DNA of 64,000 nt, from assembly GCF_032452875.1 (NCBI RefSeq), contig NC_083869.1, positions 119,232,001 through 119,296,000 of the forward strand, written 5' to 3'. Source of the DNA: Bos javanicus (lineage: Eukaryota; Chordata; Mammalia; Artiodactyla; Bovidae). The position numbers were made by a program, and so were the translations under genes. Below, piece after piece: positions 46,036-57,085 of the stretch; position 1 is the first letter of the stretch; every line of letters starts with the position of its first letter. The notes below the pieces were generated by a model, which was not told the DNA's origin, ran no database searches, and saw only the letters and a program-made list of their open reading frames with translations.

Positions 46036-46116
46036 TGACCAGCCCGCTTCCTGCTCTCGGCCAGCTGGCAGCTGCAGACGACAAAAGTGATGAGACGGTT
46101 GTTGTCACGCCACCAG
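46036..46116 (+). CDS. Exon 6 of the unrecognised split gene
   Basis: The acceptor is pyrimidine-rich (CACCGTCCCTTCACCCAG) and the donor is CACCAG|GTGACT. The 81-base block joins exon 5 as A|TG, giving Met, followed by 26 codons beginning TSPLPALGQLAAADDKSDET and ending VVVTPP, with one base left. As an internal exon it is open only in this frame; the other two contain TGA. The agreement with exon 5 is therefore informative. The acidic DDKSDE stretch is unlike the surrounding GC-rich noise. No domain is recognised. Confidence 0.55.
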
Positions 46117-46233
46117 GTGACTCGAGGACCCGAGGAGGACAGCCCTCCAGGCGTCCAGGGGCAGGCCCACCGTAGCCCCTGCCCCAGGGTCCTGCCACTG
46201 CCCTTCCTGCCCACCCTCCCCGCCGGCACCCAG

Positions 46234-46370
46234 CTTGGGAGGGCAGCGGGGGACAGCAGAGCCAAAGCCGGGAGCTCGTCCATCTCGGGGAGCCAGGGCC
46301 AGACAGCTCAGCCAAAGGCAGGCCCTCGACCTCGGAGGAAACCGGTTCTCCTTACCCAGACCAAGTATGA
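46234..46370 (+). CDS. Candidate last exon with stop
   Basis: A very strong pyrimidine tract (CTTCCTGCCCACCCTCCCCG then GCACCCAG) ends at 46233, only 117 bases after the exon 6 donor. In the incoming phase the block reads AWEGSGGQQSQSRELVHL onward and stops at TGA 46368-46370. This closes the product at about 287 residues counted from Met 7249. A second frame is open to a TAG at 46387-46389, so the block could be used differently. No AATAAA lies close downstream; the nearest I see is around 47441. Confidence 0.4.
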
Positions 46371-46692
46371 GGAAACAGAAGGGGGTTAGAATACAGGAAA
46401 GTCCTTCTCAAATCGGCTGCCTGAGCGGCAGACTTGGTATTTTCTTCCTCTTAAAACCTGGAAAGAATATGGGGTGTTCCCCTCTGTGGCTGGAATGTGG
46501 CTGTTCCAAAGCGGCCCTGTGCTTCTGCACACGTGTTCTAAGGGCTCAGAGGGTTGACCAGTTTAAAGCCATTTCCCTCCCTCTGTCCGTTAAGACCACA
46601 AGCACAGACTGTGCCCCCAGCAGGGTGACTGGTCCCCGCTGGGGGAGGCCCATTGCTCCCTCCTTGCCAAGGGTGACATCAGGGCCAGTCCT
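46371..46692. other. Single-copy; possible 3' UTR
   Basis: If the last exon is right, this would be its 3' untranslated part. I see no polyadenylation signal in it. Confidence 0.35.
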
Positions 46693-47183
46693 AGTGTTGG
46701 GGCCCGTGTGCGGAAAGCAGGAGAGCCTCCATCTTGAAGCCTGTCATCCGTCTTAAAGGCAGGATGTGAACTGGGCCTGGACCCTAGCCCCGGCGTGAGG
46801 AAATGGTCGGTAGTGAAAACCAGGTCTCCTGGAGACTTCCCTCCCTATAGATGGCAAACAGAGATTGTAGTTGAAGTCAGGCTGCCCCTGTTAGATTAAC
46901 CATGGAGACATCCCCCCTGGATGTATAATCATTGTCCGCCCCCACCTTTAACCTTAATTGTTTGTTCTCCTAGCACCTACTTGATGTAAACTCAATCATA
47001 TGCAACAGAGAGGTTGCTAACATGTAACCTGTCACATAGTGGGGGGTATAAAACTGGGCCTCTCAGAAACTTCAGGGTCCTTGTTGGGAACCGAGTCCCC
47101 CTTGACATGCTGGCATAATGAACCGTACTCCACTGTCTAAAGTGTCCTCCGAGATGTGTTTTGCGACTCTGGATTCCACAACA
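46693..47183 (+). mobile_element. Solo retroviral LTR
   Basis: Plus-strand LTR structure: a likely start at TGTTGGGGCCCGTG, a TATA box (TATAAAA at 47047-47053), a pyrimidine-rich R/U5 part and an end near GACTCTGGATTCCACA. No gag, pol or env sequence adjoins it. No clean target duplication was found. Confidence 0.65.
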
Positions 47184-47323
47184 CTGGGACAGAAAGAATG
47201 TGCACCTGCAGAGTCAGCACTGTTAACAAGCCTGTAGCAGGGTCTGACCTCGCCTAAAACAGAAGTACTGAACTAAAATGATGAGTATTGAGATGGCACT
47301 TGTGTATGTGCCTCTGCGTGAGT

Positions 47324-47362
47324 TTGTGTGTGTGTGGGTGTGTGGGTGTGTGGGTATGTGTG
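47324..47362. repeat. (GT)n / (GTGTGG)n microsatellite
   Basis: Interrupted GT units including four GTGTGGGT-type repeats. Confidence 0.92.
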
Positions 47363-48703
47363 CACGCGCGCTGTCCCCCAGGCAGTCCATCTGCTGTGGC
47401 CAGGCCCACTGGGAGTCATCTTGGTGGCCCCACTGGATGTAAATAAAGGACAACGCTGCGTTTTTCAGTATCCTCCCAACTCCAGAGGAGAGCAGGCAGA
47501 AGAGGCCAACAGAAGAACGCTGGAGCAGGCGAGAGGCCAGGTTGGCCCTGTGATGACCGTAGACGCATCGTGAGCCGGGCCCTGGGTTAATTTCACAAGT
47601 GCTTGGCAGTGGTGCCAGGGTGGGCACAGTAGAACTCTGTGGTCATGTGACTAGCCCATCCTGATCCTCTGGAAATATGTGAGTTCCTCTCTGTTCCGGG
47701 GGGAAGAAGGCTGGGCAGAACACTGCCCTCCAGCCCCTCCGAACTCCTGGCTTGACCTCTGGAGGGATAAAGAGAAAACGCAAATGCTTCTCTCGGTGTT
47801 GTGGATAATGGACCAGCAAGAGAAGTGGAGACTGGGTCCCTGAAATGGAAGCGCTCCTGGAGAAACTCTGAAAAGGCAGAGAGTGTTTGCAGATGAACAG
47901 CAGAGGAGCATCATGGAAAGATCTCTCCCTTTCTCCCAGCAAATCCACTCCCTTCGGATTCCTCACATGCCTCCGACTGACACAGCCTGGCCCTGCCGTG
48001 GCGAGAGAGCAGTCCTGTCTCCAGAATCCAGAGGGAGTGGGTGACTTGTCTGTTACCGCCCACGGTCTCCCTGAAGCCAGGGTGACTTCTGTTTCTTCCT
48101 CAGGCCCATAGATGAGCTCAAGTCTGATTTGAAGATGTCTGGCCACTTAGGGTAAAAAAAAAAATGTGGACAGACTACACTGAGGTCACCAGGTGCGGTC
48201 TGGGTGGTTCTCTGGGGAGTAAATATGGCCTCTGGGAGAGCCCTCTTGCAGACACACACTTATGCATCCCAGGGCTGATGGTGCAAAAGAGACTTTAGAA
48301 AATACCAACTAGCATAAATATTCCAGCTATGTGTAGGCCTAATGGGGAGCCAGATACAACCACAGTCTAAGGTGGGGGAGGGGCGAGAATCAAATACACA
48401 AATAAACCAAAATGTTTTCACAGGTCATCCGGAGACCAAATCCTACAGCTCCTAGGCTTTGCCCATGACACCTACCCAGGGAGGCCACGGAGAGGAGTCT
48501 GTGGAACTTTTAAGAAATGGAGACCTTTAGGAAGAGCCCTTCTTTCCCTGGAAGCTGACCCCAGCTCTCTGGTTACCTGGCCCTCTGATTTCTCCTGAGT
48601 AGGACTTGATCTTCATTCACAAAAGGATGTAAATGTCCAGCAATAGCCTAAATGATGACCCTTGGTGGGAATGTAATAATCAGGTAGAGATTTGAGATCC
48701 AGT
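47363..48703. other. Single-copy DNA
   Basis: AATAAA occurs at about 47441. A 34-base exon-like block near 48104 was considered and rejected. No repeat is recognised. Confidence 0.45.
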
Positions 48704-48715
48704 CAGATAAAAGGG

Positions 48716-48992
48716 GGAGAAGGCAATGGCACCCCACTCCAGTATTCTTGCCTGGAAAATCCCATGGACGGAGGAGCCTGGTGGGCTGCAGTCCATGGGG
48801 TCGCTAAGAGTCGAACACAACTGAGCGACTTCACTTTCACTTTTCACTTTCATGCATTAGAGAAGGAAATGGCAACCCACTCCAGTGTTCTTGCCTGGAG
48901 AATCCCAGGGACAGGGAAGCCTCGTGGGCTGCGGTCTATGGAGTCGCACAGAGTTGGACACTACTGAAGTGACTTAGCAGTAGCAGCAGCAG
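48716..48992 (+). mobile_element. Bov-A2 SINE with (AGC)n tail
   Basis: Two Bov-A units in tandem without a tRNA head, linked by CACTTTTCACTTTCATGC. It ends in (AGC) repeats. A perfect 12-bp target duplication, CAGATAAAAGGG, lies at 48704-48715 and 48993-49004. Confidence 0.96.
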
Positions 48993-49004
48993 CAGATAAA
49001 AGGG

Positions 49005-49477
49005 CTCACTCAGGACATTGGAAAGGACTTGGCCCAAATCAAAGGAGCTTTAAAAAAAAAAAAAGCACAAATAAATAAGATTAACACAAAAAATCCATGA
49101 CAAAGTCTCAAACTTTTAATACAAACAGGATCTGAGCCTGTGCTTCTGTGACCCTACCCTGCTTGCAGAACCTTGATCCAGCACCTATTCCAATAAAGCT
49201 TTATTTACAAAAATAGGCAGACAGCCCATGAGCCATAGTTTGCTGAACTGCATGAAAACGTTACTGAGTTTCAGGGCACCCCTTCCATTCTGTGTGCAAG
49301 GTGAAGCCGCACTGGCCTCACCCAGGATCTGGGGGTGGGGGATCCTCCAGGGCTTCCCAGGGTGCTTGTGGCATAGCCTTGTGGCTGAGGCACTGGACCT
49401 GCCTGTCTGACCATCTTCAGCTCTCCAGAGACTAAAGGAGCAATGCTGTTCACCTTTGCACGAAAAAGCTACCCCCA
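49005..49477. other. Single-copy; possible DNA-transposon relic
   Basis: CCAATAAAGCTTTATTTACA and GAGCCATAGTTTGCTGAA (49190-49250) resemble an old hAT-type element. The assignment is tentative. Confidence 0.35.
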
Positions 49478-49508
49478 AAACTTAATGGCTTAAAACAACA
49501 ATTTATGG

Positions 49509-49905
49509 GACTTCCCTAGGCTTCCCAGGTGGCACGAATGGTAAAGATCCCACCTGCCAATGCAGGAGACATAAGAGACGCAGGTTCAGTTCCCGGGTAG
49601 GGGAGATCCCCTGGAGGAAGGCATGGCAACCCACTGCAGTATTCGTCTCTGGAGAATCCTATGGACAGAGGAGCCTGGTGGGCTACAGTCCATAATGTTG
49701 CAAAGAGTCGGACATGACTAAAGCGACGCACTGGTGGTGCAGTGGCTAAGACTCTGAGCTCTCAACGCTCAGGTTCAACCCTTGGTCAAGGAACTAGATC
49801 CTACATGTGGCACCTAAGTCCACATGTGGCAGCTAAAGATCCTGCATGCCACAACGAAGATCTAAGACCTGGCACAGCCAGATAAATAAATATTTTAAAA
49901 ATCTG
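49509..49905 (+). mobile_element. CHR-type SINE, split by Bov-tA
   Basis: The first bases, GGACTTCCCTA, stand at the left. The rest resumes at CTGGTGGTGCAGTGGCTAAG (49729) and ends in an A-rich tail. Confidence 0.88.
49520..49728 (+). mobile_element. Bov-tA SINE nested in CHR
   Basis: A complete copy from GGCTTCCCAGGTGGCACG to GACATGACTAAAGCGACG. It splits the host SINE after about 11 bases. Confidence 0.93.
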
Positions 49906-50240
49906 TGAGTGTCGCAGTTATGTGGATCTGTGGTGGGGCTGGGCCCAGATGGACAGCTCTCTCGGGCTCAGCTGGACCTAGGTGCACATCTGTGATGAGA
50001 GGGCAGTCGAGGGCCTCACTCAGGTCTGGCAGCTGGCTGTGGGCTGGATCCTGGGTTCACCCTCCGGCAAATTAGCTCAGGCTCGTTCGCCTGGTGCTCT
50101 CAGGACATCTGCAATGAGAGAGATCAAGCCCGCATGCTGTTCAGGTTTCTACCTGCACCACATTTGCTGCTCTCCTATTGGCCAATGCAGGTCTCACGGC
50201 CAAGGCCTAGTCTCCGCAGAGGGACTAAAAGGAAACAAAG

Positions 50241-51456
50241 ACAAACCCGATAGGACTGCAACAATCTGCCCCAGAGAGGGTGTTCAGAACTTACGCATCT
50301 CAGAATCGAATCTTCCCGGATGAATTTTCCACCAGGGCATAACCTCTCCATTTTAATTCAGTTCAACATATCCTGGGGGACTGTTCTGCATTGGCTTGTG
50401 GGGGGTTGTGATTGTGTTAAATTAGCATCGGTTAGCTTGAACTCTGGTGAAGGGAAAGTGCAATGGAGACAGTCCGGGGGAGACACACGGCTGTCTTGGG
50501 AGTGGAGGGTCCCGGGAGGCGGGGGAGACTGTGTCACAAGGCCCTTGGGGAAGCCCTGTTGGAAACTTAGCTGCAAGCTGCAGGCTGCACTGGGCCATGC
50601 ACTGGTGAGTAGGCTGGGATCAGTTCCAGGACCCTGCAGCCTCCCTTAGCCACACAGAGCATGTGCCGCCGCAACATCCTACAGAAGCTCGGTTAAACTT
50701 GAAGCAGGAGACACAGTTCCGCTGGCCAGCGAGTTGCCATCCATCTTCTAGGAGGAATCCCTGGACTCTGCAGATAGCCAGGGTTCAGGGCAGGCAACAG
50801 TGCCAGATTGAAGCCATGGGCAGATTTCCAGGAGGTTGTGGAATTTGGAGAAAGTCAGGTCTAGAGACACCTACCCAGAGTCGTAAATTAAGGTGTCAGT
50901 GGAAGCCTGGGAGTGGATAGAATCTCAGAGGAGAGGACTGGAGAAATAAGAAACCTGGGGCAGAACCAGGGGTGAGAGAAGAAAGAGGGCCTGCTGCAGG
51001 AGACAGTCTCCGGGGAGGGGGCGGCCTGGGAACACGCGCTGTAGAACCAGGGGAGGAAAGCAGTGCATGGCGGGTGGTCACCATGGCCAGAGCCGGAGGA
51101 GGCGGGGCTGCCTGAGGACACATTCCAGGGAGCAGTCCTGGGCCAGAGGTCAGCCTGGCCCGGGAAGAACTGAGGTGACCAGTTAGATGCTAGAGGCGTT
51201 GAGGTCGGGGAGCTTGGCTGGAGAAGGACAAGGTGATGGCATGACCTCTCAGAGGGGCAACTGGAGCCAAGGCCACCGAGCAGTGGACCTAAGTCGCTGG
51301 GAGCAGGGTGTCCACCAGGCCCTGAGCCAGGTCCACCTGGAGGGAGACAGTGGTATTCTGGAGCCAGCTCGTACCTGCTCGCTACATTTTCAGGAGTTCC
51401 ATGAGCTGGTGTTGAAGACAGCCGGTTCCAAAGCTCAATTTTACAAACTTAAAATT
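50241..51456. other. Single-copy DNA
   Basis: G-rich over its right half; open frames are short and overlapping. Nothing recognised. Confidence 0.45.
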
Positions 51457-51600
51457 AGGGATTTCCCTGACAGTCCAGTGGTCAAGACTTTGCCTTCCAA
51501 TGCAGGAGGTACAGGCTCGATCCCTGGTCAGGAAGTTAAGATCCCACATGCCTCAAGGGCAAAAAACAAAACAGAAGCAATATTGTAACAAAGCCAATAA
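51457..51600 (+). mobile_element. CHR-type SINE
   Basis: The head AGGGATTTCCCTGACAGTCC and a body with GATCCCTGGTCAGGAAGTTA are present, then an A-rich tail. Confidence 0.92.
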
Positions 51601-51650
51601 AGACTTTAAAAATGGTCCACATCAAAAAGAATCATTTTAAAAAATTAAAT

Positions 51651-52475
51651 CAGTCAGTTCAGTTCAGTCACTCAGTCATGTCCGACTCTTTGCAACCTCA
51701 TGGACTGGAGCACAGCAGGCTTCCCTGTCCAGCACCATCTCCCAGAGCTTGCTCAAACTCATGTCCATTGAGTTGGTGATGCCATCCAACCATCTCATCC
51801 TCTGTCGTCCCCTTCTCCTCCTGCCTTCAATCTTTCCCAGCATCATGGAATTTTCCAGTGAGTCAGTTCTTTGCGTCAGATGGCCAAATGGAGCTTCAGC
51901 TTCAGCATCAGTCCTGCCAATGAATATTCAGGACTGATTTCCATTAGGATTCACTGGTTTGATCTCCTTGAAGTCCAGGGGATTCTCAAGAGCCTTCTTC
52001 AATACCACAGTTCAAAAGCATCAATTCTTTGGCACTCAGCTTTCTTTATGGTCTCTTACATCCATACATGACTACTGGAAAAACCATAGCTTTGACTAGA
52101 CAGACCTTTGTAGGCAAAATAATGCCTATGCTTTTTAATATGTTGTCTAGGTCGGTCACAGCTTTTCTTCCAAGGAGCAAATGTCTTTTAATTTCATGGC
52201 TGTGGTCACCATCTGCAGTGATTTTGGAGCCCAAGAAAATAAAGTCTGTCACTGTTTCCATTGTTTCCCCATCTATTTGCCATGAAGTGATGGGACAGGA
52301 TGCCATGATCTTCGTTTTTTGATTGTTGAGTTTTAAGCCAGTTTTTTCACTCTCCTCTTTCACTTTCATCAAGAGGTTCTTCAGTTCCTCTTTGCTTTCT
52401 GCCATAAGGATGGTGTTATCCGCATATCTGAGGTTACTGATATTTCTCCCAGCAATCTTGATTCCAGCTTGTGCT
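51651..52475 (-). mobile_element. BovB, 3' segment of an inverted copy
   Basis: A minus-strand BovB 3' end covering the C-terminal half of ORF2. It stops near 52475, at the palindrome GATTCCAGC-TTGT-GCTGGAATC. This is the 3' part of the insertion whose upstream part continues in opposite orientation. Confidence 0.92.
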
Positions 52476-53704
52476 GGAATCAAACCCCTTATGATTATAC
52501 AGTAGAAGTGACAAATAGATTCCAGGGATTAGATCTGATAGAATGCCTGAAGATCTCAGGACAGAGATTCCTGGTGTTGTACAGGAGGCAGTGATCAAGA
52601 CCATCCCCAAGAAAAAGAAATGCAAAAAGGCAAAATGGTTGTCTGAGGAGGCCTTACAAATACCTGTGAAAAGAAGAGAAGCTAAAGGCAAAGGAGAAAA
52701 GGAAAGATAGAACCATCTGAATGCAGAATTCCAAAGAATAGCAAGGAGAGATAAGAAAGCCTTCTTCAGTGATCAGTGAAAAGATACAGAGGAAAAAATT
52801 AGAATGGGAAAGACTAGAGATCTCTTCAAGAAAATTAGAGACACCAAGGGAACATTTCATGCAAAGATGGGCACAATAAAGGACAGAAATGGTATGGACC
52901 TAACAGAAGCAGAAGATATTAAGAAGAGGTGGCAAGAATACACAAAACTATACAAAAAAGATCTTAATGACCCAGATAACCACAATGGCGGGATCACTCA
53001 CCTAGAGCCAGACATCCTGGAATGCGAAGTCAAGTGAGCCTTAGGAACCATCACTACGAACAAAGCTAGTGGAGGAGATGGAATCCCAGTTGAGCTATTT
53101 CAAATCCTGAAAGATGATGCTGTGAAAGTGCTGCACTCAGTATGCCAGCAAATTTGGAAAACTCAGCAGTGTCCACAGTTTCTTTCCCAGAGAAAGGCAA
53201 TGCCAAAGAATGTTCAAACTACTGCACAGTTGCACTCATCTCACATGCTAGCAAAGTAATACTCAGAATTCTCCAAGCCAGGCTTCAGCAATACGTGAAC
53301 TGTGAACTTCCAAATGTTCCAGCTGGTTTTAGAAAAGGCAGAGGAACCAGAGATCAAATTGCCAACACCCGTTGGATCATACAAAAAGCAAGAGAGTTCC
53401 AGAAAAACATCTACTTCTGCTTTATTGACTACACCAAAGCCTTTGACTATGTGGATCACAACAAACTGTGGAAAATTCTTCAAGAGATGGGAATACCAGA
53501 CCATCTGACTGCCTCCTGAGAAATCTGTATGCAGGTCAAGAAGCAAGTTAGAACTGGACATGGAACAACAGATTGGTTCCAAGTTGGGAAAGAAGTACGT
53601 CAAGGCTGTATATTGTCACCCTGCTTATTTAACTTCTATGCAGAGTACATCATGGGAAATGCTGGGCTGGATGAAGCACAAGCTGGAATCAAGATTGCTG
53701 GGAG
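52476..53704 (+). mobile_element. BovB, inverted 5' segment of the same copy
   Basis: Plus-strand BovB from the linker before the reverse transcriptase through RQGCILSP and ending at the KIAGR codons, just where the other segment starts. The two segments overlap by about 30 bases of element sequence. Near-matching flanks, AAAAAATTAAAT (51639) and AAAAAAACTAAAT (53705), fit one target duplication. Frames are broken at several points. Confidence 0.92.
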
Positions 53705-53847
53705 AAAAAAACTAAATAATTTCTGTTAAAAATAAAAGTAATAAATGCTAAAATCTCATCCCTTCCTAATTGTACCATTTACCATTGTCTGCATCCTGGA
53801 GGGTACTTACACTGTGTTGTATTAACATCCGTATAGGGGGAGATAGG

Positions 53848-54055
53848 GCTTCCCTCACAGCTCAGATGGTAAAGGATCTGCCTACAATGCAGAAGACCAG
53901 GGTTCAATCGTGGGCTGGGAAGATCCCCTGGAAAAGGAAATGGCTACCCACTCCAGTATTCTTGCCTGGAAAATTCCATGGACATTGGAGCCTGGCAGGC
54001 TATGATCCATGGGGTCACAAAAGAGTTGGACGTGACTGAGTGACTCACACTTTCA
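53848..54055 (+). mobile_element. Bov-tA SINE
   Basis: A plus-strand copy from GGGCTTCCCTCACAGCTCAG; its tail reads GACTGAGTGACTCACAC. Confidence 0.93.
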
Positions 54056-55050
54056 CTTCACAAACCAGGGCACCCCGCCCTCCCCACCCTCAGTGCAGCC
54101 TGAAGCAGAAGGTTGGATGGATCAGAGACAAGGTGGAAGGAGCAGGGCAGTGTGTTCCCTGGCATGGCACACCCTAAAGATGGCAAGTAAAAGGGACAGG
54201 TGATGGCTACATCACTCCACGACCAGGCCTTTGCCCTGCCGGAGCCTTCCGTCTGAGTCATGTGCCAACTGAGGGTGATGTCCAGTGACCCAGGGTGTCC
54301 TTGGACACCTCCCTCTTGGCACACTGCTGCTGCTTGCCCTTCAGCAATCTCCGTGCCACCTAGAAACACACACACTGTGTGTGCTCAAGGGTGTGACACT
54401 GCTCCTGCCCACCCATCATCATGGCGGGTCACCCTCCCAAGGAGCCAGGAGGGCTTCCCTAGCTACACTCCTAGGACTTTGTGATCTGGTTCTTCAATGC
54501 CCAGGTGGGGACACTGACAGAGTCAGGAGCAGATAAGTGTGGATGCCCTGCTCACACCAGCAGCACTCAGGCCAGGCTTGACCTCAGGCAACAGCATCTT
54601 CAAGAGAGAAGCCAGGCAGAGGGTCTCAGTGACTTGTAAGTCCAGAGGGGCAGAGTCTGCGTGTCCTGGAGACTGGTTGCACTGGGAGAAGACAGGCATA
54701 GAGCCTGGTTAAGTTGTCTGAGCCAAAGACAAGAAGAGCAGGAGTAAAAGTGGCCAGGACATGAGCTGGGGAGACACGAGCCCCGGGAGGAAGGCCAGTC
54801 TTCCAGGGCCCCACCTGGGAAGCAGTGTGACTAGGGGCTTGGAGCCTCCTGGGAACACCTGGCTCTGGGGCTTGAGGATCGATTTATAGCCTCGTGTGAG
54901 CCTCCCAGCTGGACTGTTTTCTGGGGGGACCCAGTTTCTGAGCCCAAAGTCCCACAGACAAGACCCCTGGGCAGAGAGGCCCAGAGGCTGGGAGAGTGTT
55001 GGGTGTGGGCTCCCAGGCAGGGAGTCAGTGACCAGGACTTGCCCTTCACT
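54056..55050. other. Single-copy DNA
   Basis: Nothing recognised; short frames only. Confidence 0.45.
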
Positions 55051-55061
55051 GAGGGCATGGA

Positions 55062-55265
55062 AAAGACCCTGATGCTGGGAAAGATTGAAGGCGGGAGGAG
55101 AAGGGGATGACAGAGGATGAGATGGTTGGATGGCATCACTGACTGAATGGACATGAGTTTGAGTCAACTCCGGGAGTTGGTGACGGACAGGGAGACCTGG
55201 CATGCTGCAGTCCATGGGGTCGCAAAGAGTCAGACACGACTGAGCGACTGTACTGAACTGAACTA
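55062..55265 (+). mobile_element. BovB 3' end (204 bases)
   Basis: A strongly truncated copy with a perfect target duplication, GAGGGCATGGA (55051-55061 and 55266-55276). A 264-codon antisense frame runs through it. Confidence 0.95.
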
Positions 55266-55276
55266 GAGGGCATGGA

Positions 55277-55792
55277 GAGGAGGGAGGAGGGAAAAGTGAA
55301 AAAACACAAAATTCAGGCAAAAGGAAGGATTTCTGAGGTTTCAGGGACCCTGAGGGGGAGCTCATGGAAATAGGGAAGGAGGTGGGACCCTGGCTCTCAC
55401 TGGACCACCTTGGAACACCAAGGAGAACAAGTCCCCCATCATCAGAAAGGGATCTGGGCTGGGCCAGGCCAGACCCTCCCCTGAGCAACCTGAGTGCCTG
55501 CACCTTGGCAACTGGACCGTTGTCCGATGACTACAAAGAGAGGGGAAGAATGGAGGTAGTTGCACTTCCATTACAATGACTTCAAGGAGGATTTAGCACT
55601 AAGAAGGGTGCAGGGGGCCAGCCAGCGAAGGAGAGCCTTGACCCACAGGCTGCAGAGGCACCACCAAATCTGGGGGGTAGGGCAGTGTCACCCAACATCC
55701 GGACATGGACGTTGTGACACTCTGCCGTAACATCTGAGGGCCATCCCACCTGTGCCTGGGATTCCTTGACGATCAGAAATTGGGATACTACC
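55277..55792. other. Single-copy DNA
   Basis: Nothing recognised. Confidence 0.45.
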
Positions 55793-56115
55793 ATGATAGC
55801 TCAGCTGGTAAAGAATCCGCCTGCAATGCAGGAGACCCCAGTTCAATTTCTGGGTCAGGAAGATCCGCTGGAGGAGGGATAGACTACCCACTCCAGTACA
55901 CTCGGGCTTCCCTGGTGGCTCAGATGGTAAAGAATTTGCCTGCAATGCGGGAGACCTGGGTTCGATTCCCTAGGTCGGTAAGATCCTCTGGAGGAAGGCA
56001 TGGCAACCCACTCCAGTATCCTTGCCTGGAGAATTCCAGGGACAGAGGAGCCTGGCCGGCTACAGTCCATGGGGTCACAGAGACTCGGACAGGACTGAGC
56101 AACTAAGCACAGCGC
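55793..56115 (+). mobile_element. Bov-tA3 (dimeric) SINE
   Basis: A first tRNA head with a shortened body (55793-55904) is followed directly by a complete Bov-tA starting GGGCTTCCCTGGTGGCTCAG. This arrangement is that of the known Bov-tA3 type. Confidence 0.9.
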
Positions 56116-56506
56116 AGCACACGGGATGCCTGAGCAGACTCCCTCCAAATAGGGTGGCATCTCCTTCCCTACCGGCAACCACACGGTCCAAAGGGAAAGC
56201 CCACTCTCCGCCTTGCCCCTGCCCTCTGAAGTCATGCATGGCAGGAGGTGGGCTGGAGCCTCAGGGGTCAGGCCCCAGGGCCCCTCTCCCTCTGGACAAC
56301 AAAGCTGAAGTGCTGGCTGCCCAGGCTGAGTCCCCTTCTGCAGGAGCAGAGAAGGAGATGCCACTGAGGAGGAGACAGAGGCATGATCCCTGGGCAGAGT
56401 CTGCTTGCAGATGTCTCTAGCAACACCATGACCTTTTCTGCTTACCTGGGCCAGTAAGTCACCAACAAATCCCTGCTTTGTTGATTGGTTAATGATTCTT
56501 CAGGTT
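56116..56506. other. Single-copy DNA
   Basis: Nothing recognised. Confidence 0.45.
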
Positions 56507-56517
56507 GGGTGTCACTT

Positions 56518-56658
56518 TCATGTATGCGTTTGCATGCTCAATCACTCAGCCATGTTCCAGTCTTTCATGACCCCATGGACTGTAGCCCGCCAGGCTCCTC
56601 ATCCATTGGATTTTCCAGGCAAGAAAACTGGAGCAGGTTGACATTTCCTTCTCCAGGA
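56518..56658 (-). mobile_element. Bov-A body without tRNA head
   Basis: A truncated minus-strand copy with a perfect target duplication, GGGTGTCACTT (56507-56517 and 56659-56669). Confidence 0.94.
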
Positions 56659-56669
56659 GGGTGTCACTT

Positions 56670-57076
56670 ACTAGCAACCAAAACAGTGACCCCACCTGCT
56701 TAGATGTGGGCTGCCATCAGGCTCTGGTGGCCACATTACTCCCAATTTTTCTTCCAAACCCACCTTCTTTTAGCAGCTGGGGAAAAGCATCTCTAACTCA
56801 ACTTGTGAATTTTTTCTTGTGCAACCGCCCTCCCTCCCACCCACCCACCCACCCACACACACACGGAAGTGCTCCCCACCTGGCCCTCAGGAAGTGTGGT
56901 CTGATGTTGCGACTCTGCCCCTCAGCCTCGGGTCCCTTCAGGGAAATGTCATCTGATTGTGTCCCTGGTGATGCTTCAGCAACAAACACTGCCTTACGAA
57001 GTTCCAAACCACTCGCCCTTGAATTCTTGTGAGAACAACTTTCTACCTGTATGGTTTTTGCAAAATGGTGAGGACC
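56670..57076. other. Single-copy DNA with (CCCA)n tract
   Basis: Apart from the microsatellite at 56829-56866, nothing is recognised. Confidence 0.45.
56829..56866. repeat. (CCCA)n-(CA)n microsatellite
   Basis: Five or so CCCA units run into a short CA run. Confidence 0.93.
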
Positions 57077-57085
57077 CCCTCTGTG

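Larger units (their letters stand above)
49478..50240 (-). mobile_element. Ancient LTR-like repeat, split by SINEs
   Basis: AATGGCTTAAAACAACAATT at the left and CTGGGCCCAGATGGACAGC with CTCCTATTGGCCAATGCAGG at the right are landmarks of an old mammalian LTR-type repeat on the minus strand. A CHR and a Bov-tA were inserted near its left end. Confidence 0.5.

Noticed and set aside
45429..46175. 248-codon plus frame
   Set aside because: It is the exon 6 frame extended through GC-rich intron; its composition looks non-coding upstream of 46036. An extended exon cannot be fully excluded.
48116..48149. Exon-like block after a TTTCTTCCTCAG acceptor
   Set aside because: It reads PIDELKSDLK in one frame, but that phase does not fit exon 6 or the candidate last exon.
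54709..55503. 264-codon antisense frame
   Set aside because: It crosses the BovB tail at 55062-55265, so it cannot be an ancestral gene.
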